This document shows, piece by piece, positions 48,101 through 59,928 of a stretch of DNA of 64,000 nt. How positions within the stretch are numbered: position 1 is the stretch's first letter; each line of letters begins with the position of its first letter. The stretch spans positions 8,324,675-8,388,674 of the forward strand of contig NC_087078.1 in NCBI RefSeq assembly GCF_026151205.1. The letters are read 5' to 3'. A program made the translations under genes and the position numbers. The stretch comes from Bolinopsis microptera. Its lineage: Eukaryota; Ctenophora; Tentaculata; Lobata; Bolinopsidae. Under the pieces are notes generated by a model that did not search any database, was not told the DNA's origin, and was given only the letters and a program-made list of their open reading frames with translations.

Positions 48101-51100
48101 ACGAACTTGGGGCTGGACTGCTTTAATCAGGTCATCCTTAGATGTCTGATAGGATTGCAACAGTCGACACTTCTCTATCTTCCATGTATCTGTCAAACTG
48201 CTCACCGGTAAGGCCACACTGGATGATTGACTGAACAGACAAAGACCACTCAGAGTGTGCCCCACCCCCAACCACTTCCTGAGGAAACTATTGGTATTCT
48301 GTTCCCATCTGGTAACTGTTGTGATCGGAATATCATAGATGGCAAGAGGCCACTTCAGTTTTGGAAGGACCATGTACTGATATCCCCAGCACTTCTGGAG
48401 TCCAGTAAGGGAACTTTCATCGAGTCTCCGAAGAAAAGTGTTAAGGTCGACCTTGGTTGAGTCGATGACTGATTTGTCATTTCCTTCCACTCTTATCCAT
48501 CTCCCAAGGAATTTTATCGGCTTCTCTGACACATTCGGAATCACCTCACCACCCAACTGCAAACACAACTCTCTCTCCACCTCCTCCTCTCCTACCACTA
48601 CCTCCTCAACCCACCTCACAGCCACTCCCTTCTTCAACACCAGTGCTCTGGACTTGGAGGACTTTAACTTAAATCTGGACCAGTCCACGTACTTCTGAAA
48701 CACATTGAGTAACGTTTGCATATCCTCTGCACGTGCGGTCGTCAGACAGCTATCGTCCATAAACAGCTTCAGAGTTGGTATCGGTGTGTCATCCTTGATG
48801 TACTCAATGCTTCTCGGAACCTTAGACTTTAGGTGTTCATGCCCAAGGTTCATGCACAAGACAAACAAGATGACTGATATCACACACCCCATGAAGATTC
48901 CTATCTCAAACTGCTGCCAGTCTGATGTCACCGTTCTTGAGGAGAACCTTCCGAATACCCCGGAGAAGTACCGTAGGATAATATTGATAACCTTCTCGGG
49001 ACGTTGTAGAAACGGAGGGCCCTGGCAATCAGAACATGGGGTACCGCTCCGTAAGCGTTAGCCAGGTCAAGCCATACTACACTCAGATCCTTCTTCTTGA
49101 CCTTTGCTTCCTTCAGTACCTCCCACATGGCACCAAAATGCTCCGTGCACCCACGGACGCCTGGCACACCACCCTTCTGTATAGAGAGGTCTACATATCC
49201 ATTCGAGACAACAAAGCTGGTCAACCTCTTCGCCAGGATCGCCAAATAAATCTTCCCTTGAATGTTACCCAGGGAAATAGGCCGTCCTGAACTTGGTGAA
49301 AAGTCGCCATCCGCCTTTGGGATGTAGACACCCTCGAAATACCTACAATTGTCAGGATATTCTTCTAACTTATATCCAGTTCTTAACAGGTCCCAGAGAT
49401 TCTTGGCAATACCAGGACATCTCTTGTACACTGTGTACGGGATCCCGTTGTTACCCGGGGCACTCTTGCTCCTTGCCTTCTTTACAACCTCCTCAAACTC
49501 CTTCTTGGATACCGTTGTGAGGTCAAAGGCAACAGAGGGTTCAGGAGCACACTCAGGCAGACCCTCAAGTATACCAAGGGGCTGCTGCCGGGCTGGATCT
49601 CCGTACGTTCTGGCCAAGTGATCATCTAGCTCCTCCTTTGAACACTTAAGCTCCCCCACTGGACTTGGATTTAGCACTCCCTTGACTGTCTTGAAAGGGT
49701 CGCGTCCAAAATCCCCTCTAACTCTCCTTATCTCTCTCTGCTTCTGTCTCCTTTTCTCAGCCCTCCTCAACTTCATCAAACGACCAGCCAACACTCTCAA
49801 TAATGCCTCATAACCATCCTTCTCTATCTCACTCCTTGCCTTCCTTTTCTTCCTCCTCAACTGCTTCCTCTTTCAATCAGGCTGTCAATCTCCTCCTTTC
49901 GCCTGTTCTTAAAGCTCATGGACTTCTTTCCACTACCAGCACCTACTTCAACAATACCAAACAACTTGACACCCTCGTCGTACACTACATCACAATGACT
50001 CACCATCTTCTCTTGAAATGGTTTCCGCTTGAGAACCACTGCAAACTTCTCTACCACACACTCATCAAACTTACTCCATCGACCATCATTGGACGCCGGC
50101 CACTTCACCTTGTCTCTTTTGCTAGCAGGTGGTTCGACTGAAATTCTCTTGTCAAGGAGAGCCCGGATATCTCTAGCACTGTGGTTGTTTTCCTGGCTAG
50201 ATACCTCCGTCGAAGTTACAGGCATACTGCCAGCCGACGACTCCCCTTCCCAAATGCACTTCATTCGACCCCGATGGATATTCCTGCCTTTGACTGTGTC
50301 AAACCGACGTCCACATACACAGATACAACTCTGTCCCTCTCCTGCTTCAACCGTCGAGGACTCTCGACTACCTAAATTTGTCCTTTTCCGGAGTACAGGT
50401 AAGTGGAGGGATGCCTACAAAGCCTTTATTGTTAACCCGGGCAACTCGTCTCTAAATAAAGACTCCCGGGGCCTTAGAGAAGCAGGAGGCGTGGTACCGA
50501 TGTAGGCTGAGGTAGCCACTTTTATGACCCCGTCTGACTTCTCTATTGCAGATCCGCTGCAGGCTCCGACCACTACCCAACCTAAAGACCAAAACCAGGC
50601 ATACTATCTGTCTTATCATATGGGTCTTACCCCATGGTAGCTGGCCTATCCCAGCAGTATTCAACAAAGCAGAGTTGAGACACAGTTAATAAACTGCGGA
50701 GTGACTAAAATGCTATACAGCAAAAACAGAACGCTCCAACCAAACACTCCACCTACTGATCCTAACCACCCTAACAACTCTCTAGCTCTCTCTCTTCAAC
50801 CCTCATTCCCTCACTCCTCTTGGTGCACAAAACCATTCTAACCTATGTATGTCCCCCTTACGGGTTCCACAAGCCCAACGGTACATAGTTAGACGAAAAA
50901 CAGAGAAGCCTTGATTGCCAGATCAAGGACTGCATCAGTAGCAGCGAAATACGGATATACCTTCTCCCTTACAGTCAGCGAGCTGACAACTATCTGACTG
51001 TGTCTTTTAGGCCTTGCCACACCACCTTCGCTATTGCATCCGCTCGCCCGTATTCACTGACACATGCCACACCTGGGTTTAGTATGAAGATGTACGCATA

Positions 51101-52937
51101 TTCACCCAAGATGCGGAGATGCCTCAGTTTAGCGAGTTGAGATACAACAGCAAACTCACAGGAGCATGGATCAGAATCATCAGTTACCAACCTGACACCG
51201 TTTCGGGGCTTTAATCGCAATACGGTTTCCTGTCAGGCGCCCCAGCAGTCCACCCTTGAACCACCATCTGATCCGAGAGTCACTTGAGGAGACCCGTTAG
51301 AGCTCGCAATTGGCGACGAGATAACGTTTATGGTACCTCTAGATGTTATAGTGAACTCTCAAGCTCCAACCTTCCTGAACTCCCACTCCCTCTTTCTCGA
51401 TAACAAGTAAATCCATCTGGAACAGTGGGCTGCCTCTTTCCCGCTGTCCCGTACCAGCTTCTTCAGCTCTCTTCCCCTAAAACCAATCCTCCTCGCAGCT
51501 CTCTCCAAACTCTGCGCAACCACTCCCCTAGCTCCAACTTCGACTGCGGCATTATAACAGCACCAACCTTTCGCCTGAATCTCAGCCTGCAGACCGCTGT
51601 ATCGGTCGAGCTTGTACTCGTGCGATTCAGCGATCCGCTCTTCAGATGGTACTGTTAGCTCCCACCAAATAACTGTCTTTGCCGACCTTGAGAATATCAC
51701 AAGGTCCGGCCTCAGCCGTGTTTCCACAATCTCACTGGGAAACTTAAGCTGCCCCTCAAGGTCTGACAGCACTATCCAATCCCGATACCCACTCAGGATC
51801 CCAAAACCACGACTCTCCTTCCGGTCGTCTGTACCTGCTTTTCTCTCCCAGCAGGAACAAAATCAATGAACTGTCTTCCATTGCCGGCCTTGGAATCGCC
51901 CATATAATAACGAGTTTATACCGAGAGCAAATATCATGTACATATGTTACATATAATACATGTATAATGTATATACTATGTAGACGAGTAGCGAGAGCCA
52001 ACAATATTATTATTAAGATAATCTAAATCAATTAAATCAGCTTTTCTATTAACTTTAATATCAGCAATACAGAAACATATATATTCACACAAACTATTTA
52101 TAAAGATATTGAAACTGTTTCATGAACTTGATTTATTGGGTTTGTACTTAGGTGGCTTATATTAGCGGCTGCTTAATGAACAGCCAATGAGATTTAACAA
52201 AAGAGTTGTATAGAATATTCTTTTATGCAATTAAGTATAAGATAATAAGGTGAATCAATAATTATAATAGCATCAAAATATATTGTACTCTGCATTTCTA
52301 TTACGATTATTTAAACTACATTTTAACTGTCAATTTACAGTGAGATAAGAAAGTAAAATTATATAAAACGACATGATAATATATACCTAATATACGATAT
52401 ACAATATACATTACATTTAAATGTGAACATTTATATTGCAGATTTTGGTGTACTCCGATACACATCCGATGCCAGTGATCTTTGAGAACACATCTAACCA
52501 GGGCATGTCATCAGACACTAGCGAGGGAGTGAGAAACATGAGACTTTGTGCTGGAGGTGAGTTGGGCATGTGATCACATATTTTACATAACTACATAACT
52601 TATGTAGTTTTGTAAATATTTTATTTCATAAAGTGCTTAAAAGTTACCTGCTTGTGATTCTTTTTCTACTGGAGAAAGGAATCAAACTCATGATTATGGT
52701 TCGGTTCGGTTCTTAAAATGTACTGATTTAAGCAATTAAAACAACAGGGCTAAAAAAGTAAAATGTATATATAAAAAATAGTAAATGAAAAAAATGCCTG
52801 CTCCCTCGGCCATCTGTTAAAATAGATATTAAACTGTTTATTGTTCAATACTTTAAATGCATTAAATACGTTAAATACGGTAAATGTGACAATTTACAAT
52901 TTACAATCTTTCAGGAGGTGATATCAGCAGAAAATAA
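45163..52937 (+). CDS. secreted single-domain PLAT/LH2 protein, four exons
   Basis: Exons 45163-45211, 45330-45574, 52442-52556 and 52915-52937; 432 nt, 143 residues, all junctions in phase. Exon 1 is a signal peptide (MMKFVLFCALFSLASA). The rest is one PLAT domain: TYTIVTETSNVKNAETDNIY, then LRMTLVGPHGN, a GLKEVGEIHCIDISVGGDD strand pair and WWLFE, ending RLCAGGGDISRK. PLAT domains are beta-sandwiches that bind lipids or protein partners, often with calcium. A free secreted PLAT domain has no assigned function here. The last coding exon is only 23 nt and its stop overlaps an AATAAA, so its assignment is less certain. Intron 2 (6.9 kb) is mostly transposons. Confidence 0.85.
46315..50670 (-). 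mobile_element. RLE-type non-LTR retrotransposon (NeSL/Hero/R2-like), near full length
   Basis: A 4.36-kb unit, antisense to the PLAT gene. Its 3' end (46315 side) lacks a poly(A) tail. Its 5' end at 50670 abuts the 3' end of a second, truncated copy (50671-51890) with no spacer. It encodes an N-terminal zinc finger, a reverse transcriptase and a C-terminal restriction-like endonuclease. A further boundary hint is that AGAGTTGAGACAC occurs exactly at 46315 and at 50671. Confidence 0.88.
47003..50335 (-). pseudogene. reverse transcriptase / restriction-like endonuclease polyprotein, two frameshifts
   Basis: In order on the minus strand: a CCHC-type finger (CVCGRRFDTVKGRNIHRGRMKC, near 50320-50255), a KVKWPASNDGRW segment, a basic linker, RT motifs APGNNGIPYTVYK, VWLDLANAYGAVPH (motif A), GCVISVILF (motif B) and LFMDDS (motif C), a CKLCEERMGTIQHILAGC finger, and an endonuclease with RPDLV then WWELTVPSEE (PD-D/ExK pattern). 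It would nick the target and prime reverse transcription there. The frame breaks near 49860 and near 48960. In each case losing or gaining one base near a short purine run explains it, and the downstream frame resumes the family pattern. The true start is upstream of 50264 and not fixed. Confidence 0.8.
50671..51890 (-). mobile_element. 5'-truncated second copy of the RLE retrotransposon
   Basis: 1.2 kb nearly identical (about ten differences seen) to 46315-47531. It keeps only the endonuclease end (51359-51840, intact RPDLV and WWELTVP) and the 3' UTR. One small deletion in a CTCCTCC run shifts its frame. It joins the DNA-transposon edge at 51891. Confidence 0.88.
51906..52441. other. end of PLAT intron 2
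   Basis: AT-rich intron sequence before exon 3. No further element recognised. Confidence 0.6.
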
Positions 52938-53042
52938 ATCAGAAGATAAATTTTCTCAATTATTTTACTTACTTAGAATATGTTTTAACTGAAACATTTT
53001 ATCTTTCAATTAGTATTTAAACATAAATTAAATTGGAAATTA

Positions 53043-53480
53043 GGGGTCGTTCACATATAACGTAATCAATATTTTAGCAATTTTTATCCCCCTCCGTAAT
53101 CGACCGTAATCAAGACCCCCCCCCCCCCTCCTGACAGCAAAATATGACTTTCTTTCCTTAAAAACACTTTTCTATATGTTTCATACTACCCTGATCATTG
53201 TGAGCCGAAATCATTGTTATGATATCCGGCCAAGCACCTTCCAACCTACTTACTTTAGCAGCCGGATACCCGATCCATTCCTAAATTTAATCACTACCAG
53301 AGTGAAATTGAGTGGAATTTTATTATTGTTATTATTCTAGAGGGTAAAAAAGACAATTTTGATTACGTAATCAACAGCCAAACCCTACCCCCCCCCCCCC
53401 CCCCCCCCCCCCCGTAATCAACCGTAATCATTTGGGAACCCCCTCCCCCTCGGCTGATTACATAATATGTGAACGACCCC
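53043..53480. mobile_element. 438-bp MITE, GGGGTCGTTCACATAT ends, TTA duplication
   Basis: Left GGGGTCGTTCACATATAACG and right, inverted, GGGGTCGTTCACATATTATG. TTA flanks both sides (53040-53042, 53481-53483), as for PIF/Harbinger elements. Inside are two C-runs (about 13 and 25), each next to CGTAATCxACCGTAATCA in direct orientation, and a fragment of the 243-bp satellite. Its right end lies 30 bp from the stop codon of the SAC3D1-like gene. Related short copy at 9826-9977. Confidence 0.8.
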
Positions 53481-53512
53481 TTAACTTAAAACCACTGTAC
53501 TGTTTAAATAAT

Positions 53513-54901
53513 TCAAATTAAAATTTGTCTACCCCTTCTCATGACCCACTTCTGATTATCGGTAATGCTATCTAGGTTGGGCATATGTGCGACATTGTAT
53601 GTTAACCTTTGCAATCCATCTAGGTTTATATTATCAGCTGTCTGCCCAGATAAGTTCACTCCCTTACTGTCAACAAAATACTTTCCTGTTGCAGGCATGC
53701 AGGTGTTTCGTAGAAATTTATTTTCTGGATATCTCAAATTCTTGGATTTGTATGCTCCTACTATAACACTTTCAGCATTTTGCCCTAGAGACTTTGCATG
53801 ACTAGATAGAGCTGCTTGTTTTAAACAATCCAATGAATCCCAAATCTTCCAGAATCTATGGTAATTACAAGACTTATAGCAGATATACACTTCAAAACAC
53901 AGCGAAAAAGGATACTTTGTAATATCATTCTGCTTCAGAAGATTTGCCATTAATGTTGAATCGTGCAAGTTAAGAAACACGTAATACAGAAACATATTCT
54001 CATCAATGGTGCTAAAATCTTTTTGGTGAGTCTTGTGAATTTGAACTGCGCAACACATTGTACTGTAGACTTCACTGTGACATTTGTGATAATCACATTT
54101 AGAGTCTAACATAGCAAATAAGTAAAAATTTACAATTGTATGCAGGACGTACAATTGATTAGGTCCCAAAGAACTGATAACGAATTCCTGCTTTACACTG
54201 GACAGTCGATCAGACAGAAAGAAAAATAAGTCCTTCCAGCTAGGTTCATTAAAGACTTTTTCTGGGCTGGTGGCCTGTTGTAAACCACTTTCCTGAAACA
54301 AAATCGTAACTGAAAGATGGAATGAAATGCTCACAACTGACAACAGTTAGAACTTTAATATTGGTATGTGTTAAATAATTTTCATTCATGCCAATCACAG
54401 AAAATGTCCTAATACATGATTTACAACAGTGTTAGGTGGTGGACCAGGAGGAGCTGGTTCAAGTTATAGAAGAGGAAATTACTGAGCTAAAAATATTATT
54501 TTTCTACATGGCGAACCTAGCAAGCTAGAAACGAGGGGCCGATCTCCTTTTCTTTCCCGGTACAGCCATGGTCCTTAACATCAATCTAATCCCAGTATCA
54601 CGTATACATTATGAATAAGCATAAATTCTGATCAGACTAAATTGGATTAACCCTCACAACATGGAAAACAGAAATCTGTTTCAGAGAAAGATCAAACCTG
54701 TAATAGATAAAGGACAGATCTATTAAGTGCAGCAGGGCTGCGAATATTGTTTTTGCCAGATCTGCAAAATTCAGCAACAAGCTCTTTGTTTTCCCAATGA
54801 GAAACCAGTCTTTGAGAAACCCTTAGTTTTTTCTCAGCATCACTACATAATCCATCATAGTAAGTCAATTCAGTGTTTGGGCCTTTTATTCTCGTATTCA
54901 T
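53513..54901 (-). CDS. SAC3/GANP-domain protein (SAC3D1-like)
   Basis: Exon 1 is 54698-54901 (68 residues) and exon 2 is 53513-54292 (259 residues plus stop), joined in phase 0 with donor GTTTGA and acceptor TTTCAG; 327 residues. Exon 1 carries LCSDAEKKLRVSQRLVSHWE and ELVAEFCRSGKNN, matching the MCP-x-ER...FE and VKEFSR pattern at the start of SAC3/GANP domains. Exon 2 continues with LFFFLSDRLSSVKQEFV, the conserved DR-x-VRQ helix, and helical repeats. SAC3D1 (SHD1) is a centrosome-associated relative of the TREX-2 scaffold; yeast Sac3 works in mRNA export. An upstream exon cannot be excluded. The 3' UTR runs straight into the MITE at 53043-53480. Confidence 0.75.
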
Positions 54902-57667
54902 ATTTAACTATTTAACATAGATGAAAACTGCAACCTGTGAAAATAATTGCATTACAGTTTAATTTCATTAAAGTTATTCAGTGGTTATAGAGAAATCTGA
55001 TCCTTTGATGTCTTGAAGCAACTCAAGAAAAGAGAGCTGGAGCATCATTGTGGTTGACAGCCTTACCATTAAAACATCATAAAAATTTGGTTAATTGTTA
55101 ACAAACAAGGATTTCGAGATGCTATTTCGAGATTTAGTTGGAATATAGAAAAAGTATTCAAACAATATACACATAATATCGCAATGACCCTATATAAAAT
55201 GAAACCTTCAAAAATTCAGTATATTAAATTGGTCATGCCAGTACTGTCAGAAACTGTTACCAACTGTTTAAAAATTAGATAGCTTTTGCTAAAAATTTTT
55301 AGTCATAGAGCAATCTTCTCGATTTTATAATTTAAGAATAATATTTTACCCTAACTATGATGTTGTGGCATTTCATACTTAACTAAAATTCAACTTTGAA
55401 AGTCAATAGATTATTAGTGACAAAAAATTATAGTTTAAGACATCCATTCTGCGCAGTGTTTCCAATATTAGTTCATTTATGATACGTATTGATTGAATAA
55501 TTGGTAATAAATTTAACTTTTGTTTTATTATTCCCCAACTAAAATATTGGCAGAAACATTTGAAATTCATCCTTGGCCTTGTGGCTCCAAGTTCAAATCT
55601 AGACTCTCTATATCCACTAGGAACCGACTGGATATCTGGCTGTATCCAGTTCCAGCCGGAAATCCGGCTTCAATATCCGGTTCCGGTCCAGTTTCCGAAA
55701 ATTTTGTTGGATATTTCTTCAAAAAAATGTATTTCTAAGTTCTTGAAAGGCATAATTTTCGTCACATTTTCACTCGAATCCTTTAAAAAATTATTATATT
55801 TAAGAATTTTTTTGACTAGGTGCGGACTTCGAAAAACCGGAAAAATATTTTCGGCTAATAATGAACAGGGTAGCATGAAACGTGGAAAAAAGTGGTTTCC
55901 AGAAAAACATTTTTGAAAAAGAGTTCAGGGAAACTGAAAAGCCAATGACAATTAATAATTGTCAGGACCTGCTTCATATTGTGCTTTGGTTCACGACCAA
56001 CCTAGCCGTCAACCTAGCATTAAAACTGACCAACATAATCGATATTATATATGAACTCTTAATGTTTCTAGCAGTTTCTTACGTCAAATATTTGTCAATA
56101 AATCATGAAATCGGCAATTGAAGGTTTTCGACGAACCAGACCAAAACATATAATTCACAATTTTTCTTACTGCTAAATGTTCTTTCATTTTAAAGTGATG
56201 CTGAAATTCGCAGAACTGACCATCATTAACTGACCTGTATTACTGCAACTGGTCGACGAGTTTTTTATATGGTCAAGGTAGATTGACTGGACTGGACAAC
56301 CAGACAAAAACGATTAAATATATTCCTTCTTGATAAACGATCTTACAGTTTTTAAACGGACGACTAAATGCTTGTCAATATCGCCAAACAAACATATTTC
56401 GGCTGACGTTTTACTGGGTGACTTGAAGGACTTGTGAATTAAATGGTCCTGTTCTTCGATAGTAATATATTTGATACTTATTACATAGAACTCACGTGCC
56501 TGTATCGCCTGATTAAAACACGTGGGGCCACCTCATGTTTTCCTTTCTGAACCAACATAAGTCGCGTAAGTCGTAACAAATAATTTGAGGACAACATGAC
56601 ACTACAAAACTTTGAACATAAAACGAGGAAGTATGGACAGAACTGAACAAGTACAAAAACCACATTCAAAGACTGAGGAACCAGGAGGACTCTGCAACCC
56701 AGGAACTATTGTTTATTGAATAATCGGTTTGATATCGAACTTTGATTTTCCGACTTTAAAGCTGACTAAAGAAACCAGGGAATTATAAATTTTAGTTTCC
56801 AAAAATTAAATCGTTGATTTTATTTCTATCACTTTCTTTTTTTTAAACATTCCAGTACATTGTCGAGAAGGTTGGAGATTTAAATTTTGGAAGTATGTAG
56901 GGATCGAGATCTGATATCGATCGTAAATACTCAAAATACTCTAGCCAATTGTAACTGCAGTTTTACAGAAAATGCTTAATGAATACACTTGCAGGTACCA
57001 CCCGTATTCACACTCAGAATTGAGTTTAGTCATTTTCCAAATCCAGATTGGGGACGGGTTATATTTAAAACAAATGAACAAACAAACAAGCTTACATGCA
57101 AATCAGGGTCCTAAATCGGGAATTACTGCACTGTGCCGCTTAATTGGAACGAGCCAGTGATTAAGTGGGCCTGCATGCTATAAAGGTACAATTGTGCCCT
57201 AAATCGGGAACTATTGTACTTTGATAATTGATATTCAGACCTGCATGACATAAAGGGAACAACTGTGTCTCACACATGCAATCGCGCTCAAGGGGTCTGG
57301 TACTCAGGTAGGATATGCCAATTGTCCAATTGCATATCATTTCTGATAATAACTTGTCTACTCTTGTTACTTCTTGTTTACTCTGGTTACAACGTACTGC
57401 TTGTTGATTTGATATTTGACCTATGTCTACTGCTAGGCCTAAACAGGAAACATCGTCAGTTTGGTTGTATTGCTCTTAGGAATGCGGAACTTATTGTGTA
57501 ATTACAAACTTGCCTAGAAACTTCCATTAACTTGATAAAATTGAGAACCATTTAAGCACTAATATTAATACAATCACAGGTTGCTGACTTAAAAGATACT
57601 TGAACTCCAAACAATTTTAAATTGCAGTAATCTAATCTAGTTGCAGCGGCACACACTTTAAACTATT
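54902..57667. other. intergenic stretch with repeat fragments
   Basis: No gene is supported. At 55815-55915 there is a minus-oriented fragment of the 243-bp satellite family (GGGTAGCATGAAACGTGG). At 57110-57220 CCTAAATCGGGAA occurs twice. Short open frames have no recognisable domains. Confidence 0.55.
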
Positions 57668-57855
57668 GGACGTGTTCAAACCTGGTTGGTGGTTTTGTTT
57701 CATTTTTCCCACTCATTACTTCTGGGCCCCCAGATTGAAATCTGTAACATTTTAAGAAAAACTGAAACTACTGACAAAAACTAGACCCTTTGACTGAGGG
57801 CACCCTTGAATCAGAATTTTTGTAACATATTCAGGTCCTGAGATATAGCAGTTTA

Positions 57856-58203
57856 AGGCATCATGTAGCCTCCAGGCTCGACAAACCCCGACAAACCCGG
57901 ACATATCGGGGTTTGTCGAGGGGTTTTGCCTCGGGCCCACCGGCTACATGAGGCCTTTTTGTATAGTGTTTTTCCACGTAAAGCTTGATGACTCCGTCTC
58001 GGCTTTTTGTTGGGAGACTCAAAAAAAAAAAAAAAAAAAAAAGCCTCCAGGCTCGACAAACCTGAAACCCCGTCAAACCCCGTCAAACCCTGACAAACCC
58101 CGACAAACCCCGACAAACCCCGACATACCCTGACAAATCCCGACAAACCCCGACGTGTCAAGATATGTCGTATCATGTCGGGCCCACCGGCTACATGATG
58201 CCT
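57856..58203. mobile_element. 348-bp MITE with C-rich 10-bp repeats and 6-bp duplication
   Basis: Ends AGGCATCATGTAGCC and its exact inverse, flanked by AGTTTA on both sides (57850-57855, 58204-58209). It holds two internal sub-units, each running from GCCTCCAGGCTCGACAAAC to GGGCCCACCGGCTACATGA, separated by an A-run of over 20. The second contains about ten CCCCGACAAA-type units. Confidence 0.85.
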
Positions 58204-58209
58204 AGTTTA

Positions 58210-59040
58210 GTTGGGGGCCCTGGATATTGAATTTTGTAACACATTTCTATGTTACACTTTTTCAATGGGTTTTTATAGAAGCTTCTTGATAGTTTTTCAA
58301 GTTCAGACCAGTTTTTCTAGGTCACAAAGGGTTCCATCAACCATATTCTTGACCACATTTTGTACTTGGGCCCAAAACATTGAATTCTGTAACATATTTA
58401 TGTTTTCACTGCCAAGGTCATATCTGGAATATTCAATGTATTTTTGTATTGGTAACATGGTTTTTAGATTCTCATACAAAATTCTGAAGCAATCCTTATT
58501 CATATAATTTGATAAAATGGCTGCGGAACTTGAATTATGTAACATTAGAAAGTAAGTGTATAGAGTATGTACCCTAGTGTGAGGGGTGTTAGGTAAGCTA
58601 TATTATAGTTTTTGAAGTTCAGACCAGTTTTTCCAGGCCACAAAGGATTCCATCAACCATATTCTTGACCAAATTTTGTACTTGGGCCCAAAACATTGAA
58701 TTTTGTAACATATTTATGTTTTGACTACAAAGCTCATATCTGGAATGTTCAATATATTCTTGTACTGGTAACATGGTTTTTAGATTCTCATACAGAATTG
58801 TAAAGCAATCCTTATTCGTATAATTTGATAAAATGGCTGCGGAACTTGAATAATGTAACATTATAAAGTAAATGTATAGAGTATAGTATATAGTATGTAT
58901 CCTAGTGTGAGGGGTGTTAGGCAAGCTATATTATATTTTTTGAAGTTCAGACCAGTTTGCCTAGGTCATAAGGGTTCCATCAACCATATTATTGACCATA
59001 TTTTGTACTTGGGCCCAAAACATTGAATTTTGTAAGTCCA
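58210..59040 (+). repeat. tandem duplication, units of 316-328 bp
   Basis: GTTCAGACCAGTTT recurs at 58301, 58617 and 58945 in closely similar units containing TTGTACTTGGGCCCAAAACA and AAAATGGCTGCGGAACTTGA; the third is partial. Antisense frames 58303-58545 and 58619-58924 are paired artefacts of the duplication. Confidence 0.9.
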
Positions 59041-59928
59041 TATGCATAGATGGACATGGAACTCTGCCATTTCAGTGGATAAACTCGTGACCTGGCATTT
59101 TATTGTTACAAATTTCAATATATAGGGCCCAATTTCTATTTTCTATAAAATTTTATATATAAATCAAAAGTTTTTAAATATCCAACCTTTAATCTAATTA
59201 GCTATATTCATTTGATTAAATTTACCGCGTTCTGTCGCGGATTGTCAATTTAAATTACATTACATTTAAATTGTTACAAAATTCAATAATTTGGTCCCAA
59301 TTATCATTTTTTTAATTTGTTAAGTTGTTTCATGTCTTTATTTTAATGCATCAACCAACTTAAAACCAATACTAGATCAAACAACACTGTATAACATACT
59401 CTTTTGTAACCATGTTACGTTATTCAAAGAAATGGGCCTTTCATTGATTATGAACCATATACCAAGATTGTCTTTATACAAGAATTGCTGCACTAATAAC
59501 CTGGTTTGAGGGTTAAATACATATCCTACACTAGCTGTGGTTGTAACAAACTATAAAGATAGATTCATGAAAACAAGATGTTACAAAATGTCCATTTTGG
59601 GCCTTTTTATGTAATCAAAAGTGGGCCTTTTTTCATTCCACAGCTAAGCAAATACCTAAAGTACATTTTTGTGAAGCAAGAATCTTTAAAATTTAATAAT
59701 TGGCTGAGCCATTGAAAAGTGTAACCAAATGTTACATTTTTCAACATAACTGGGCCATTTTACAATATTATTCATAGCCGATGACCTGAGACTATTTGTT
59801 ATCACAATTATAGTCATCTCTGAAAGTTTCAAGACCATCGAGTAATTATTAATGGAGTTATTGTAAAAATGAGAAAATCGTCCATTTTGGCAGTGAAACA
59901 GAACCACCAACCAGGTTTGAACATGTCC

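Larger units (their letters stand above)
45699..51905. mobile_element. DNA-transposon remnant hosting nested retrotransposons
   Basis: The left edge ATATGGGCGATTCCA (45699-45713) has its exact inverse TGGAATCGCCCATAT at 51891-51905. About 600 bp of non-coding sequence follows the left edge, then the retrotransposon copies fill the rest to the right edge. Reads as a small inverted-repeat element into which the RLE retrotransposon inserted. The flanking AT-rich bases hint at a short duplication but are ambiguous. Confidence 0.6.
57668..59928. mobile_element. 2.26-kb inverted-repeat element with TATT flanks
   Basis: Left end GGACGTGTTCAAACCTGGTT and, inverted at the right end, GGACATGTTCAAACCTGGTT, continuing as GGTGGTT-TGTTTCA. 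TATT flanks both sides (57664-57667, 59929-59932). Inside are a nested MITE (57856-58203) and a tandem duplication (58210-59040). No transposase frame is recognised. Confidence 0.6.

Noticed and set aside
47069..50505. Many plus-strand frames of 75-158 codons
   Set aside because: Antisense shadows of the retrotransposon ORF.
53100..53415. Third member of the G/C-run 8-bp-duplication family
   Set aside because: The C-runs are internal and the outer element has GGGGTCGTTCAC ends with TTA flanks, so it belongs to a different type.
54727..54915. Plus-strand frame over SAC3D1-like exon 1
   Set aside because: Antisense shadow of a conserved exon.
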